From Fusibacter sp. 3D3 (GTDB lineage Bacteria; Bacillota; Clostridia; Peptostreptococcales; Acidaminobacteraceae), in contig NZ_BDHH01000003.1 in assembly GCF_001748365.1 (NCBI RefSeq), positions 337,655-401,654 on the forward strand: a DNA stretch of 64,000 bases, in the 5' to 3' direction. Each line of letters starts with the position of its first letter. Position 1 is the first letter of the stretch. Below the pieces are notes generated by a model. That model was not told where the DNA came from. It saw only the letters and a program-made list of their open reading frames with translations, and did no database searches. A program made the position numbers and the translations under genes. Shown here piece by piece: positions 35,559 through 44,308 of the stretch.

Positions 35559-35604
35559 TGGTGTTAAACTCAGATAGGGATGCGAATAGGATGGTTATAA
35601 ACGT

Positions 35605-36393
35605 ATGGAAAAATTACTTGAAATTAAAGAGATTAAAGTTTCATATGGTCTTAAAACAGTTTTAGAGGGAATCGATTTCAATATTGACTACAAAGAAATC
35701 GTCAGTATTGTGGGTGAGAGTGGCAGTGGCAAGACGACACTTGCAAGAAGTATCATCAATTTGCTTCCTGATGGTGCTCGCGCCACTTCGCAGACCTGTT
35801 TTTTTGATCATCGAGACTTAAATAAACTGAGCAAAGAAGAATGGCGCAATATGAGAGGTAGTGAAATCGCTTATATTTTTCAAAATCCAAGTTCGTATCT
35901 CAATCCCATTATTAGAATCGGCAAGCAGTTTTTGGAGAGCATCAGAAGTCATCGCAATATCAGTAAAGCAGAAGCTATTCAGAAGGTCAAAAGCGTTCTC
36001 AAGAAGATGCACTTTAAGGATATAGATCAAATTATGAACGCTTATCCGTATCAGCTCAGCGGTGGCATGAAGCAGCGAGTGGCAATTGCGATGGCGCTTG
36101 TAATGGAACCTAAGCTGATTATAGCCGATGAGCCAACCAGTGCGCTGGATGCCATGACACAGAACCAAATTGCAAGTGAGATCATGGCCTATCGAGATGA
36201 TTTTGAAACGAGTTTTATCATTGTAACCCATAATCTCGGTTATGCGGCAACCCTATCAGATCGCATTATGGTTATGAGAGCGGGTAAAGTCATCGAATTC
36301 GATACCAAATCAAAGATTATTTTAGCGCCGCAAAAGGCCTATACAAGAGTGTTGCTTGATGCAATACCTGTTTTGAAAGGACATGGCATATGA
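35605..36393 (+). CDS. ABC transporter ATP-binding protein, NikD/OppD-type (system 2)
   Basis: This 262-residue ATPase has Walker A GESGSGKT (38-45), YIFQNPSSYLNPIIRIGKQ, signature LSGGMKQRVAIAMAL, Walker [13 protein letters not shown] and H-loop VTHN. It is 46 bp after the binding-protein gene and overlaps the second ATPase by ATGA. Confidence 0.9.
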   Translation: MEKLLEIKEIKVSYGLKTVLEGIDFNIDYKEIVSIVGESGSGKTTLARSIINLLPDGARATSQTCFFDHRDLNKLSKEEWRNMRGSEIAYIFQNPSSYLNPIIRIGKQFLESIRSHRNISKAEAIQKVKSVLKKMHFKDIDQIMNAYPYQLSGGMKQRVAIAMALVMEPKLIIADEPTSALDAMTQNQIASEIMAYRDDFETSFIIVTHNLGYAATLSDRIMVMRAGKVIEFDTKSKIILAPQKAYTRVLLDAIPVLKGHGI

Positions 36394-37193
36394 ATGCAAA
36401 TTTGATCCTTGAAATGAAAGAAATCCATAAAACGTTCAAAGGCAATACAGGCGAAAATAGACAAGTGCTGAAAGCGGTTAATATCGAAGTGAAAGCGGGG
36501 GAGTGTGTGGGGATTGTCGGCGAGAGTGGTTCTGGGAAAAGCACTCTCGCAAAATTGATTGTACACTTAATTCCAGCTACAAAAGGGCAAATCTTTTTTA
36601 AGGGCAAAGACATCACTTGCTTATCCAAAAAAGAACTTAAAGCTTACTACCGAAAAGTCCAGATGGTGTTTCAAGAGCCATTGAGCACCTTTAGCCCTAA
36701 GATGAAAATCGGCACATATCTGTCGGAGTCCTTTATACACTATGAGAATATGAAGAAAAGCGAAGCGCATAAACGCGCACTTGAATTGCTTAAAATGGTG
36801 GGATTATGCGAAACATATATCAACAAATATCCTCATGAACTCAGTGGTGGTGAACTGCAAAGGGTGGTTATCGCAAGGTCAATCGGTATTAATCCAGATT
36901 TAATCATATGCGATGAAGCCACATCGGCACTTGATGTATCGCTTCAAAAACAGATCATTGAACTCTTAATGAATTTTAAAAAAAACAATCAATTTTCTAC
37001 ACTGTTCATCACACATGATCTCGCGCTTGCGGAGCGTCTTTGCGACAGAACTTATGTGATGTATCAAGGCGAGATTGTGGAAGTTTTAAAGGGAAATGAC
37101 ATTGTGGAAAGTGCTGTAAACCCCTATACAAGAAAGCTTTTAGAGTCTGTATTTAACATGAAAAAAATTAAGGAAGTTTTGGAGGCAGTATGA
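36390..37193 (+). CDS. ABC transporter ATP-binding protein, NikE/OppF-type (system 2)
   Basis: This 267-residue ATPase has Walker A GESGSGKS (44-51), VQMVFQEPLSTFSPKMKIG, signature LSGGELQRVVIARS, Walker B LIICDEATSALD and H-loop ITHD. Its stop overlaps the GNAT gene start (ATGA at 37190), so the enzyme is part of the same unit. Confidence 0.9.
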   Translation: MNANLILEMKEIHKTFKGNTGENRQVLKAVNIEVKAGECVGIVGESGSGKSTLAKLIVHLIPATKGQIFFKGKDITCLSKKELKAYYRKVQMVFQEPLSTFSPKMKIGTYLSESFIHYENMKKSEAHKRALELLKMVGLCETYINKYPHELSGGELQRVVIARSIGINPDLIICDEATSALDVSLQKQIIELLMNFKKNNQFSTLFITHDLALAERLCDRTYVMYQGEIVEVLKGNDIVESAVNPYTRKLLESVFNMKKIKEVLEAV

Positions 37194-37696
37194 GCGCAGC
37201 GTTTTATATTAGACCCTTAATCAAAGAAGATGTGGAAAAAGCACAGACGTTTTTATTTGGCATGGCAAAGCAACTCTTTGATATGGACAGGCATCCCGTG
37301 TTTCATCATGATATAATGGCCCTCGAATCGGTTTATATTGAAGATGACGATCATCTTATTTTGGGCGCCTTTAATACAAATCATGATTTGATCGGCACGA
37401 TTGCAGTGAAACGTTTTGTGGATCGATTTGAGTCCATCAAAGGCCTTTATAATGAAAGCAAAACAGCAGAAATTGGCAGATGCTACTTGGACTCAAAGTG
37501 GCGCAGAAAAGGCGTTGGGTCAGAACTTTTTCATAAGATGGTTTACTTTTGCAAGGCGAGTGCGTATGAGCAGATCTATTTGCATACACACCGAACGCTT
37601 CCAGGTGGGTTTGATTTTTGGTTAAAGATGGGGTTTGAGATCACGAAGGAAGATGATGACGCTTCTAAGACCATTCATATGGAGAAGAGGTTGTAG
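37190..37696 (+). CDS. GNAT-family N-acetyltransferase
   Basis: This 168-residue GNAT-fold protein has the acetyl-CoA pyrophosphate loop RRKGVGSELFHKM preceded by the IGRCYLDSKW strand, and a C-terminal KMGFEITKE segment. It is the last gene of the second Nik/Opp-type operon, translationally coupled to the ATPase. It could acetylate an imported or exported ligand; the substrate is unknown. Confidence 0.85.
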   Translation: MSAAFYIRPLIKEDVEKAQTFLFGMAKQLFDMDRHPVFHHDIMALESVYIEDDDHLILGAFNTNHDLIGTIAVKRFVDRFESIKGLYNESKTAEIGRCYLDSKWRRKGVGSELFHKMVYFCKASAYEQIYLHTHRTLPGGFDFWLKMGFEITKEDDDASKTIHMEKRL

Positions 37697-38028
37697 AAGA
37701 ATCACCCCTAGCGGGGCACCATACACATAGAGTGCGTAGTGGGACTGCGGAAAATCAGGTAATGTCTGACGGGAGTCCGAGAGGGGACTTTTATAGAAAG
37801 CAACTGCTATTTAGTTTTAAGAAGAGGAATAAACAGAGTGCTTATGGCATTGGGACAGCAGGGAATAAGGTGAAATGTAATGGTGGGCATACGACGGTGA
37901 ATGTGTGGATTTAGTGAAAATGATTTGACTTTTGTGCTCAGATTTTTTGAGATTTGGGCATTAAAGTCTCTTTTTATTGATAGACAGAATGAAATTTTTC
38001 AGAAATTAAATTGGTTACAAACATAATT
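37697..38028. other. Non-coding gap with folded stretch
   Basis: No convincing gene. A nested hairpin is visible at 37742-37778 (GGACT/AGTCC outside, TCAG/CTGA inside), and a small CCCC-TAGC-GGGG hairpin at 37705-37716. An open frame at 37732-37914 lacks a ribosome-binding site and any recognised homology. This is the left border of the accessory island. Confidence 0.3.
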
Positions 38029-38057
38029 TTGACTTATTGAGATAGAATGCTTACAAT
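38029..38057 (+). promoter_or_regulatory. Promoter of the unknown two-gene cassette
   Basis: TTGACT, 17 bp, TACAAT. It lies within a loose inverted repeat (GTTACA ... TGTAAC). It is 58 bp before the first start codon of the cassette. Confidence 0.6.
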
Positions 38058-38114
38058 ATATGTAACGACTTTAACTGAGAAGATATTGCTTTTATGATTC
38101 ATGGGAGGTACACA

Positions 38115-39104
38115 ATGGATGATTTACAATTTCTTGCGATAAGAGAAACATCAGAAAACTTGCTAAGCAAAATCGAACAATTCATTGATTCGGTTACTGC
38201 ATTACAAAATGTAGCTGAAGATTTGAAATCAAAAACTGAATATATACCAAGACTTGATTTGCTCTCGGATGAAATTAAACAAGCACTTCAAAATGGTACT
38301 GCTGAAATGATTCCATGCAAAGATGCTTCAGATATGTTTTTTTTGCAAATTAGGACTACTGTTAAAGACGCAGTTCTAAATGGGAAAAAATATGGAATAC
38401 ACAAGAAAATAAAAGATATTCCACTAGGTACTAAGCAAGTTCCAACGGATGTTACAGGAGCAATGCAGTGTCTATCTATGCAAAATCAATTAAACCAAAT
38501 TGCGAATGGGCTTAAAGAAATATCGGAAGCATGTGAGTATAACTTTGGTAGACTGATTCAGGGGCAACGGGATGACCGTCATGCAAAGTTATTAAGTAGT
38601 AGAAGTTGTTATATACAGGCTTTAGCAATATCTGATGGAAATTTACGACGCCAAATGCTTATGCAAGCAATTCTTGACGCAAATGCAGCTCGAGCTGAAC
38701 TCGCTTTTCAAATAAAATCCGACATTATTGCACTTGGTGGAGAAAAATCACCCAAGGCAAAAGATATGGAAAAAATGGTTTGTGATATAAATAAGGCAGT
38801 TATTGCAATGAATAATGCAGTTCAATTATCGCTATATTCATTTCAAGCATTAGGAGAACCAAAAGCGCAACTCGCAATTGTCAAAGAACATGAAACTTTT
38901 ATTAAGCAAGTTTTGCTAAAAGAAATTGAGTATAAAAAAATCAAATATTTAGCTTGGGATTTGATTTACTCCTCTGGGAATTGTGAATCAGTACCGCAAG
39001 AGTTCTATTCCATGCCTCTAAAATTAGTCAATAATTGTGCTGATTTTATTCAGAATATAAACGAAGATAAGTCTGTATATCTGGAGGAAAATACTTATGA
39101 GTAA
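38115..39104 (+). CDS. Unrecognised helical protein, first gene of a two-gene cassette
   Basis: This protein of about 329 residues is largely alpha-helical, with no membrane segment, no Walker motif and no catalytic motif that I recognise. Its middle (LNQIANGLKEISEACEYNFGRLIQGQRDDRHAKLLSSR, then MLMQAILDANAARAELAFQIKSD) looks like paired long helices. ATG 38115 follows GGGAGG. It overlaps the next small gene by 8 bp, so both are made together. It stands at the edge of a defence-gene cluster, so a defence or phage-related role is plausible, but only by association. Confidence 0.6.
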   Translation: MDDLQFLAIRETSENLLSKIEQFIDSVTALQNVAEDLKSKTEYIPRLDLLSDEIKQALQNGTAEMIPCKDASDMFFLQIRTTVKDAVLNGKKYGIHKKIKDIPLGTKQVPTDVTGAMQCLSMQNQLNQIANGLKEISEACEYNFGRLIQGQRDDRHAKLLSSRSCYIQALAISDGNLRRQMLMQAILDANAARAELAFQIKSDIIALGGEKSPKAKDMEKMVCDINKAVIAMNNAVQLSLYSFQALGEPKAQLAIVKEHETFIKQVLLKEIEYKKIKYLAWDLIYSSGNCESVPQEFYSMPLKLVNNCADFIQNINEDKSVYLEENTYE

Positions 39105-39327
39105 TAAAGAACATAAAAAGTGTAAAAAGAGGAGCTGTAATGGCCTAGCGCTTCATAATAAATATTGCTTACTATGCAATCAAAAAAGAAAAGAAAAAAA
39201 AGAAAAGATTTTAGCCTGCTTAACAGGAATTGGTATTCTCGGTGGTGGAGCAGCAATTAAGAAAGGTGCGCTAAAGCAAGTACCTAAGGTTGCAACAAAG
39301 GTTGTTAAAATGTTTTTTAGAGCATAA
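39097..39327 (+). CDS. Unrecognised small protein: Cys-rich head and glycine-rich hydrophobic segment
   Basis: This 76-residue protein has a basic head with four cysteines (CKKRSCNGLALHNKYCLLC), spaced like a zinc ribbon. A very lysine-rich stretch follows, then a hydrophobic glycine-rich segment (ILACLTGIGILGGGAAI) that could enter a membrane, and a basic amphipathic tail. It overlaps the preceding gene by 8 bp and has CTGGAGG before its ATG. Such a head-plus-membrane design could suit an effector, but no family is known to me. Confidence 0.6.
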   Translation: MSNKEHKKCKKRSCNGLALHNKYCLLCNQKRKEKKEKILACLTGIGILGGGAAIKKGALKQVPKVATKVVKMFFRA

Positions 39328-39375
39328 GAAAAATTTAAATTTAAAAATCATTATTTGACATTTTCAAAAGAAAAA

Positions 39376-39410
39376 GTTCAAAACATAGTTTTGCTCAGAA
39401 AGTTTTGAAC
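39376..39410. promoter_or_regulatory. Inverted repeat, candidate AbiEi operator
   Basis: GTTCAAAAC and GTTTTGAAC are exact complements 17 bp apart, upstream of the AbiEi-like promoter. AbiEi antitoxins are known to repress their own promoters through inverted repeats. Confidence 0.5.
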
Positions 39411-39432
39411 AGGAAATTTCAGTAAAAACATT

Positions 39433-39461
39433 TTGACTTTTACGCATAAGAGGGTCATAAT
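39433..39461 (+). promoter_or_regulatory. Promoter of the AbiEi-like gene
   Basis: TTGACT, 17 bp, CATAAT, about 45 bp before the AbiEi-like start codon. Confidence 0.55.
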
Positions 39462-39503
39462 TATATGCGTAGGGTCTTTTTTATTTTTGAGAGAAGGTGT
39501 GTT

Positions 39504-40097
39504 ATGGCCAGTACTGAGCTGATTATGGAAATGATTAAAAAGAATAATGGTGTCATAACGGCTGCCGAAGTAACAAAATCAGGAATTTCGCGTGGAAATC
39601 TCAAATATATGGTGGATACAGGCTTGCTAGAACGGACAGGACGAGGCGTTTATCAGCTGGCAGGATCATGGGAAGACGAAATGTATAATCTTCAAGCTCG
39701 CTATAAGCGAGGTATTTATTCTGGAGCAACTGCACTTTATTTATTTGATTTAACCGACAGGACGCCTGCTAAGTTCCAAATGACCTTTCCACATAATTAC
39801 AACATATCAACTGTGAAGGGCGAAAATGTGAAGTGTAACCGTGTCATTGTGGAATTGTATGACCTTGGCGTAGTCGAGGTAAAAACCCCTGCTGGGAATG
39901 TGGTAAGGGGTTATAACATGGAAAGAACCTTATGCGATATTTTGAGAAAGCACAACAAGACAGATATTCAAATCATAACCGACGCTTTTAAAAAGTATGT
40001 CAGAAGAAAGGATAAGAATATTGCTTTGCTCTGTGAATATGGCAAGATGTTAAAGGTAGAAGCAAAGCTTCAATCTTATTTGGAAGTGCTTCTTTAA
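39504..40097 (+). CDS. AbiEi-like antitoxin (type IV toxin-antitoxin family)
   Basis: This 197-residue protein has an N-terminal winged helix (KKNNGVITAAEVTKSGISRGNLKYMVDTGLLERTGRGVYQL) and the AbiEi C-terminal region (YSGATALYLFDLTDRTP, ERTLCDILRKHNKTD). In complete systems AbiEi represses the operon and neutralises the nucleotidyltransferase toxin AbiEii. No AbiEii gene follows: the next gene is dinD. ATG 39504 has AGAAGGTG upstream; the longer frame from 39465 is less likely. It may be a solitary regulator. Confidence 0.85.
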   Translation: MASTELIMEMIKKNNGVITAAEVTKSGISRGNLKYMVDTGLLERTGRGVYQLAGSWEDEMYNLQARYKRGIYSGATALYLFDLTDRTPAKFQMTFPHNYNISTVKGENVKCNRVIVELYDLGVVEVKTPAGNVVRGYNMERTLCDILRKHNKTDIQIITDAFKKYVRRKDKNIALLCEYGKMLKVEAKLQSYLEVLL

Positions 40098-40150
40098 TAA
40101 ATAATTAATTTGATTATTGGAGCAAGTCATATAAATTTGGAGGTTACAGA

Positions 40151-41014
40151 ATGGACAAAAAAAGAGTTGGTATAATCAAAAGAGAGTTTGACATAATTGT
40201 TCAAAGAGAAGAATATTCGGATGTTGAATTTTGGTTTGCAAGAGATCTGATGCCTCTTTTGGGTTATGAGAGATGGGAAAATTTTGAAAAAGCGATCTCT
40301 CGCTCAATAGATTCATGTGCAACATCTGGCATTGAAGCAACAGACCATTTTCGTGAGGTCACGAAAATGGTTCAGATAGGCAGTGGATCAACTAGAAGTA
40401 TAAAGGATTATATGTTGACGAGATACTCTTGTTACTTGATTGCGATGAATGGCGATCCTAGAAAAGAAGAGATTGCTTTTGCGCAGAGTTATTTTGCAGT
40501 GCAGACTAGGAAACAAGAGGTAATTGAAGAAAGAATCACCTACATTGAGCGAATGGAAGCAAGAGGCAGACTGAAAGAATCAGAAAAAAGGTTGTCTCAA
40601 AACATCTATGAAAGAGGTGTAGATGATTCGGGATTTGGGCGTATTCGTGCTAAAGGAGATAGTGCATTATTTGGAGGAAACAACACTCAAGAAATGAAAA
40701 ATAAATTAAATATTAAAGAAAATCGCCCTTTGGCTGACTTCCTTCCAACTTTAACTATTGCAGCAAAAAATCTAGCCACTGAGATGACAAATTATAATGT
40801 TGAAGAAAAAGATTTACAGGGTGAGGTTCCAATTACAGATGAACATGTTCAAAACAACAGAACTGTTCGAGAGATGCTTGGGCAACGAGGCATAAAACCG
40901 GAGGAACTTCCGGCATCGGAAGATATAAAAAAGCTGGAGAGAAGAGTAAAAACTCAAGAGAAGAAAATTGCTTCTCAATCTGGTAAATTACCGAATAATT
41001 CTGATGAAGAATAA
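40151..41014 (+). CDS. dinD: DinD-like DNA-damage-inducible protein
   Basis: This 287-residue protein has the Bro-N-type N-terminal domain (SDVEFWFARDLMPLLGYERWENFEKAISRSIDSC, residues 20-55). The characteristic DinD middle and end follow (VDDSGFGRIRAKGDSALFGG, NNRTVREMLGQRGIKPEELP). DinD is SOS-induced in E. coli and inhibits RecA filaments; here it is often found inside type I restriction clusters. TTTGGAGG precedes ATG. It is 33 bp before hsdR on the same strand. Confidence 0.85.
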   Translation: MDKKRVGIIKREFDIIVQREEYSDVEFWFARDLMPLLGYERWENFEKAISRSIDSCATSGIEATDHFREVTKMVQIGSGSTRSIKDYMLTRYSCYLIAMNGDPRKEEIAFAQSYFAVQTRKQEVIEERITYIERMEARGRLKESEKRLSQNIYERGVDDSGFGRIRAKGDSALFGGNNTQEMKNKLNIKENRPLADFLPTLTIAAKNLATEMTNYNVEEKDLQGEVPITDEHVQNNRTVREMLGQRGIKPEELPASEDIKKLERRVKTQEKKIASQSGKLPNNSDEE

Positions 41015-41047
41015 CGAGCAAAACTCGTAAACCAAGGAGCGGATGAA

Positions 41048-44000
41048 ATGAAGTCAAACTTTGAATTCCTCAACAAATCCTTCCCTGTGTTATCAGGCTT
41101 AGGGGGGACAGCAGAAAACTATCTATATTCAGATACTAACTCATGCTTAATCAAGCTTGGGCTATTTGGTGAAATCATTGTGAATTTAATGCTTCAGTTA
41201 GATGGCATTGAACCGCCTGAATTTGAAAATACCCATGCCAATCGAATCAAACTTCTCAAAAGAGAAGGGCTGATTTCACAGAACATAGATGATATTTTGT
41301 ATTCATTAAGAACCACAAGAAATAAAGCTGTACATAATAATTATGATTCCTTTGATGATTGTGTAACGCTCATGGAAATGGCATATAGCCTCGCAATCTG
41401 GTTTATGCAAACCTATGGTGATTGGCAGTACCAACCAGAAGCATTTGTTTTACCAGAAGATCAAAGCAAAGATAATGATTATGAAAACTTACTGAAAGAA
41501 AAAGAAGCACTCATTCAAAAGCTCTCAGAGCAAATGAAAAATCAGCAGCCTTCTATGACTATTACAAAGTCGGAGAGGGCTAAACGTGCGTCAACAGCAG
41601 CTGAAATGATGAAACTATCTGAGAAAGAAACCCGCTATTTGATTGACGATCAACTTAGAAAAGTGGGTTGGGAAGCAGACACAAACCATCTAAGATACTC
41701 AAAAGGGACAAGACCAGAAAAGGGCAAAAATATTGCAATTTCCGAATGGCCAACCAATTCAAAAGTGGGTGATCATGGCTACGCAGACTATGCTTTATTT
41801 ATTGGACTTAAACTTGTTGGCATCATTGAAGCCAAACGCATGGTGGTGGATATTCCTTCTGTCCTTGATTATCAATGCAAAGACTACTCCATGACCATCA
41901 AAGAAGAACATGCTGAATATCTTGTGAATCAGTGGAACGATTATAAAGTACCACTACTATTCGCAACCAATGGACGAAAGTATTTAAAACAACTGGAGAC
42001 TAAATCTGGCATCTGGTTTCTTGATGTGCGGCAAACGTCTAATATTCCAAAAGCACAGCAAGGTTGGATGAGTCCAGACGGTATTATGGAGCTTCTAGAA
42101 AAAGATATTGAAGCAGCCAATTCTACTTTGAAAACCATGACTTATGACCTTTTAAGTGACCCAGATGGACTCAACTTAAGAGATTATCAAATCAGTGCCA
42201 TAGAAGCAGCAGAAAAAGCTGTGATAGCAGGTCGAAGCACCATTTTACTTTCTATGGCAACAGGAACAGGGAAGACTAGAACCGTACTCGGTATGATTTA
42301 TAGATTCTTAAAAACAGATCGCTTTAAGCGTATTCTGTTTTTAGTAGATCGCTCTGCACTGGGTGAACAAGCTCAGGATGTATTCAAGGAAGTTAAGATT
42401 GAAGACTTAATGACCCTTGATGAGATTTATAACATCAAGAACCTTGAAGATAAGGATATTGAAAAAGAAACTAAAATTCAAGTAGCCACGGTACAAAGTT
42501 TGGTTAAAAGGATTTTATATAACGAAGAAACCATCATGCCAGCGGTGTCTGATTACGACCTCATTGTGGTGGATGAAGCCCACAGGGGTTATATTCTTGA
42601 TAAGGAAATGGCAGACGATGAAATCCTTTATCGCAATCAGGACGATTACATCAGTAAATATCGCTCAGTTATAGATTATTTTGAGGCCGTCAAAATTGCT
42701 TTAACGGCCACGCCTGCCCTACATACCAGCGAAATATTCGGGAAGCCTGTATTTAACTACACGTACCGTGAAGCTGTTATAGAAGGGTATTTGGTAGATC
42801 ACGACGCACCTCACACGATTACGACGGAACTCAGCAAAAATGGCATCACTTATGAAAAAGGTGATACAGTAGCCATTTATGACCCAGTCACCGGAGAAAT
42901 TATCAATAGTGATGAACTAGAAGATGAACTGAAATTTGATGTAGAAAAATTCAATCGTCAGGTCATTACCGAGTCATTTAACAAAACGGTTCTTGAGGAA
43001 ATTGCCAATGAGTTAGACCCTGAAGGCGATGGAAAAACGCTGATATACGCTGTTGATGATAGTCATGCGGACATGGTTGTTAAAATCCTGAAAGAAATCT
43101 ATGAGCCTCAAGGCGTGGACAACGAAGCCATTATGAAAATCACTGGCAGCGTAGGTGGTGGCAATAAGAAAAAGGTACTTGAAGCCATTAAGAAGTTTAA
43201 AAATGAAAAGTATCCTAACATAGTTGTCACTGTGGATTTGCTTACAACAGGGATAGATGTGCCGGAAATTACCACACTTGTTTTCTTAAGAAGGGTAAAA
43301 TCCAGAATTCTATTTGAACAGATGATTGGTCGTGCCACAAGACTTTGTCCAACAATCGGCAAGTCTCATTTTGAAATTTATGATCCTATTGGTGTTTATG
43401 AGTCTTTAGAGCCAGTGAACACCATGAAGCCGGTAGTCGCTAATCCAAGCACCAGTTTTGAAGACTTGATTAATGGCCTTAAAGAACTACCCACTGAAAA
43501 GCAGATTGATAATCAAATTGACATGATTATGGCAAAGCTTCAAAGAAAGAAGCGAAACTTAAATGAAAAGGCCATGGCGCATTTTGTAGATTTGTCAGGC
43601 GGATTAAGCCCAACCCAGTTTGTAGACCAGATCAAAGAAATGCCAACAGAACTGGCGAAAAATCATATTCTTAAACACCAAAGACTGTTTGAAATTTTAA
43701 ACGAAGGAACAAACAATGGCAGAAGACCCATTGTTATTTCAGATAAAGAAGATCGGTTACTCAGTCATGAAAGAGGCTATGGAGAAGGCAAGAAACCAGA
43801 AGACTATTTGGAAGAATTCAAAACTTTCATATCTGAGAATATGAATAAAATCGCTGCACTTAATATTGTCTGCACCAGACCAAAAGAACTCACTAGAGAG
43901 AGTCTGAAAAGTTTGAGATTGGAACTGGATAGACATAAATTCACAGAGCAGCAGCTGAACACCGCTATGAAAGAACTCAAAAACGAAGACATCGCTGCGG

Positions 44001-44308
44001 ACATCATTAGCCTAATTCGTCAGCAAGCCCTTGGATCTTCACTCTTAAGCCATGAAGAACGTATAAAAAAAGCAGTGGAAAGGCTTAAGAAAAACCACAG
44101 CTTTAGCAAAATGGAAATAGGTTGGATTGACCGCATTGAAAAGAACTTATTACTGGAAACTGTACTGGATAAAAACACTTTCAATGCAGGTTCTTTCAAG
44201 ACAGCAGGTGGCTTTGACAAAATTAACAAAATCTTTAAAAATCAACTGGAAGACATCATTGGTGAACTCAATGACTATCTATATGACGATGGAGGCAATG
44301 TAGCATAA
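41048..44308 (+). CDS. hsdR: Type I restriction enzyme, HsdR (R) subunit
   Basis: This 1086-residue motor-nuclease subunit has an N-terminal DUF4145-like helical region (residues 1-130, including RNKAVHNN). A PD-(D/E)xK nuclease part follows (GIIEAKR, residues 258-264). The helicase has motif I ATGTGKT (404-410), a VDEAHRGY DEAH box (about 505) and the C-terminal helicase lobe (TTGIDVPEITTLVFLRRVKS, MIGRATRL). It cleaves DNA after translocation when the site is unmodified. The stop codon TAATG overlaps the hsdM start, so the genes are coupled. AAGGAG precedes ATG. Confidence 0.93.
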   Translation: MKSNFEFLNKSFPVLSGLGGTAENYLYSDTNSCLIKLGLFGEIIVNLMLQLDGIEPPEFENTHANRIKLLKREGLISQNIDDILYSLRTTRNKAVHNNYDSFDDCVTLMEMAYSLAIWFMQTYGDWQYQPEAFVLPEDQSKDNDYENLLKEKEALIQKLSEQMKNQQPSMTITKSERAKRASTAAEMMKLSEKETRYLIDDQLRKVGWEADTNHLRYSKGTRPEKGKNIAISEWPTNSKVGDHGYADYALFIGLKLVGIIEAKRMVVDIPSVLDYQCKDYSMTIKEEHAEYLVNQWNDYKVPLLFATNGRKYLKQLETKSGIWFLDVRQTSNIPKAQQGWMSPDGIMELLEKDIEAANSTLKTMTYDLLSDPDGLNLRDYQISAIEAAEKAVIAGRSTILLSMATGTGKTRTVLGMIYRFLKTDRFKRILFLVDRSALGEQAQDVFKEVKIEDLMTLDEIYNIKNLEDKDIEKETKIQVATVQSLVKRILYNEETIMPAVSDYDLIVVDEAHRGYILDKEMADDEILYRNQDDYISKYRSVIDYFEAVKIALTATPALHTSEIFGKPVFNYTYREAVIEGYLVDHDAPHTITTELSKNGITYEKGDTVAIYDPVTGEIINSDELEDELKFDVEKFNRQVITESFNKTVLEEIANELDPEGDGKTLIYAVDDSHADMVVKILKEIYEPQGVDNEAIMKITGSVGGGNKKKVLEAIKKFKNEKYPNIVVTVDLLTTGIDVPEITTLVFLRRVKSRILFEQMIGRATRLCPTIGKSHFEIYDPIGVYESLEPVNTMKPVVANPSTSFEDLINGLKELPTEKQIDNQIDMIMAKLQRKKRNLNEKAMAHFVDLSGGLSPTQFVDQIKEMPTELAKNHILKHQRLFEILNEGTNNGRRPIVISDKEDRLLSHERGYGEGKKPEDYLEEFKTFISENMNKIAALNIVCTRPKELTRESLKSLRLELDRHKFTEQQLNTAMKELKNEDIAADIISLIRQQALGSSLLSHEERIKKAVERLKKNHSFSKMEIGWIDRIEKNLLLETVLDKNTFNAGSFKTAGGFDKINKIFKNQLEDIIGELNDYLYDDGGNVA

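Noticed and set aside
37731..37790. Group II intron 5' end (GTGCG followed by folded RNA)
   Set aside because: Only the first five bases and a local hairpin fit; no domain V or intron-encoded protein is found.
37732..37914. Open frame of 60 codons in the gap before the island
   Set aside because: It lacks a ribosome-binding site, its protein has no recognised homology, and it overlaps a folded stretch.
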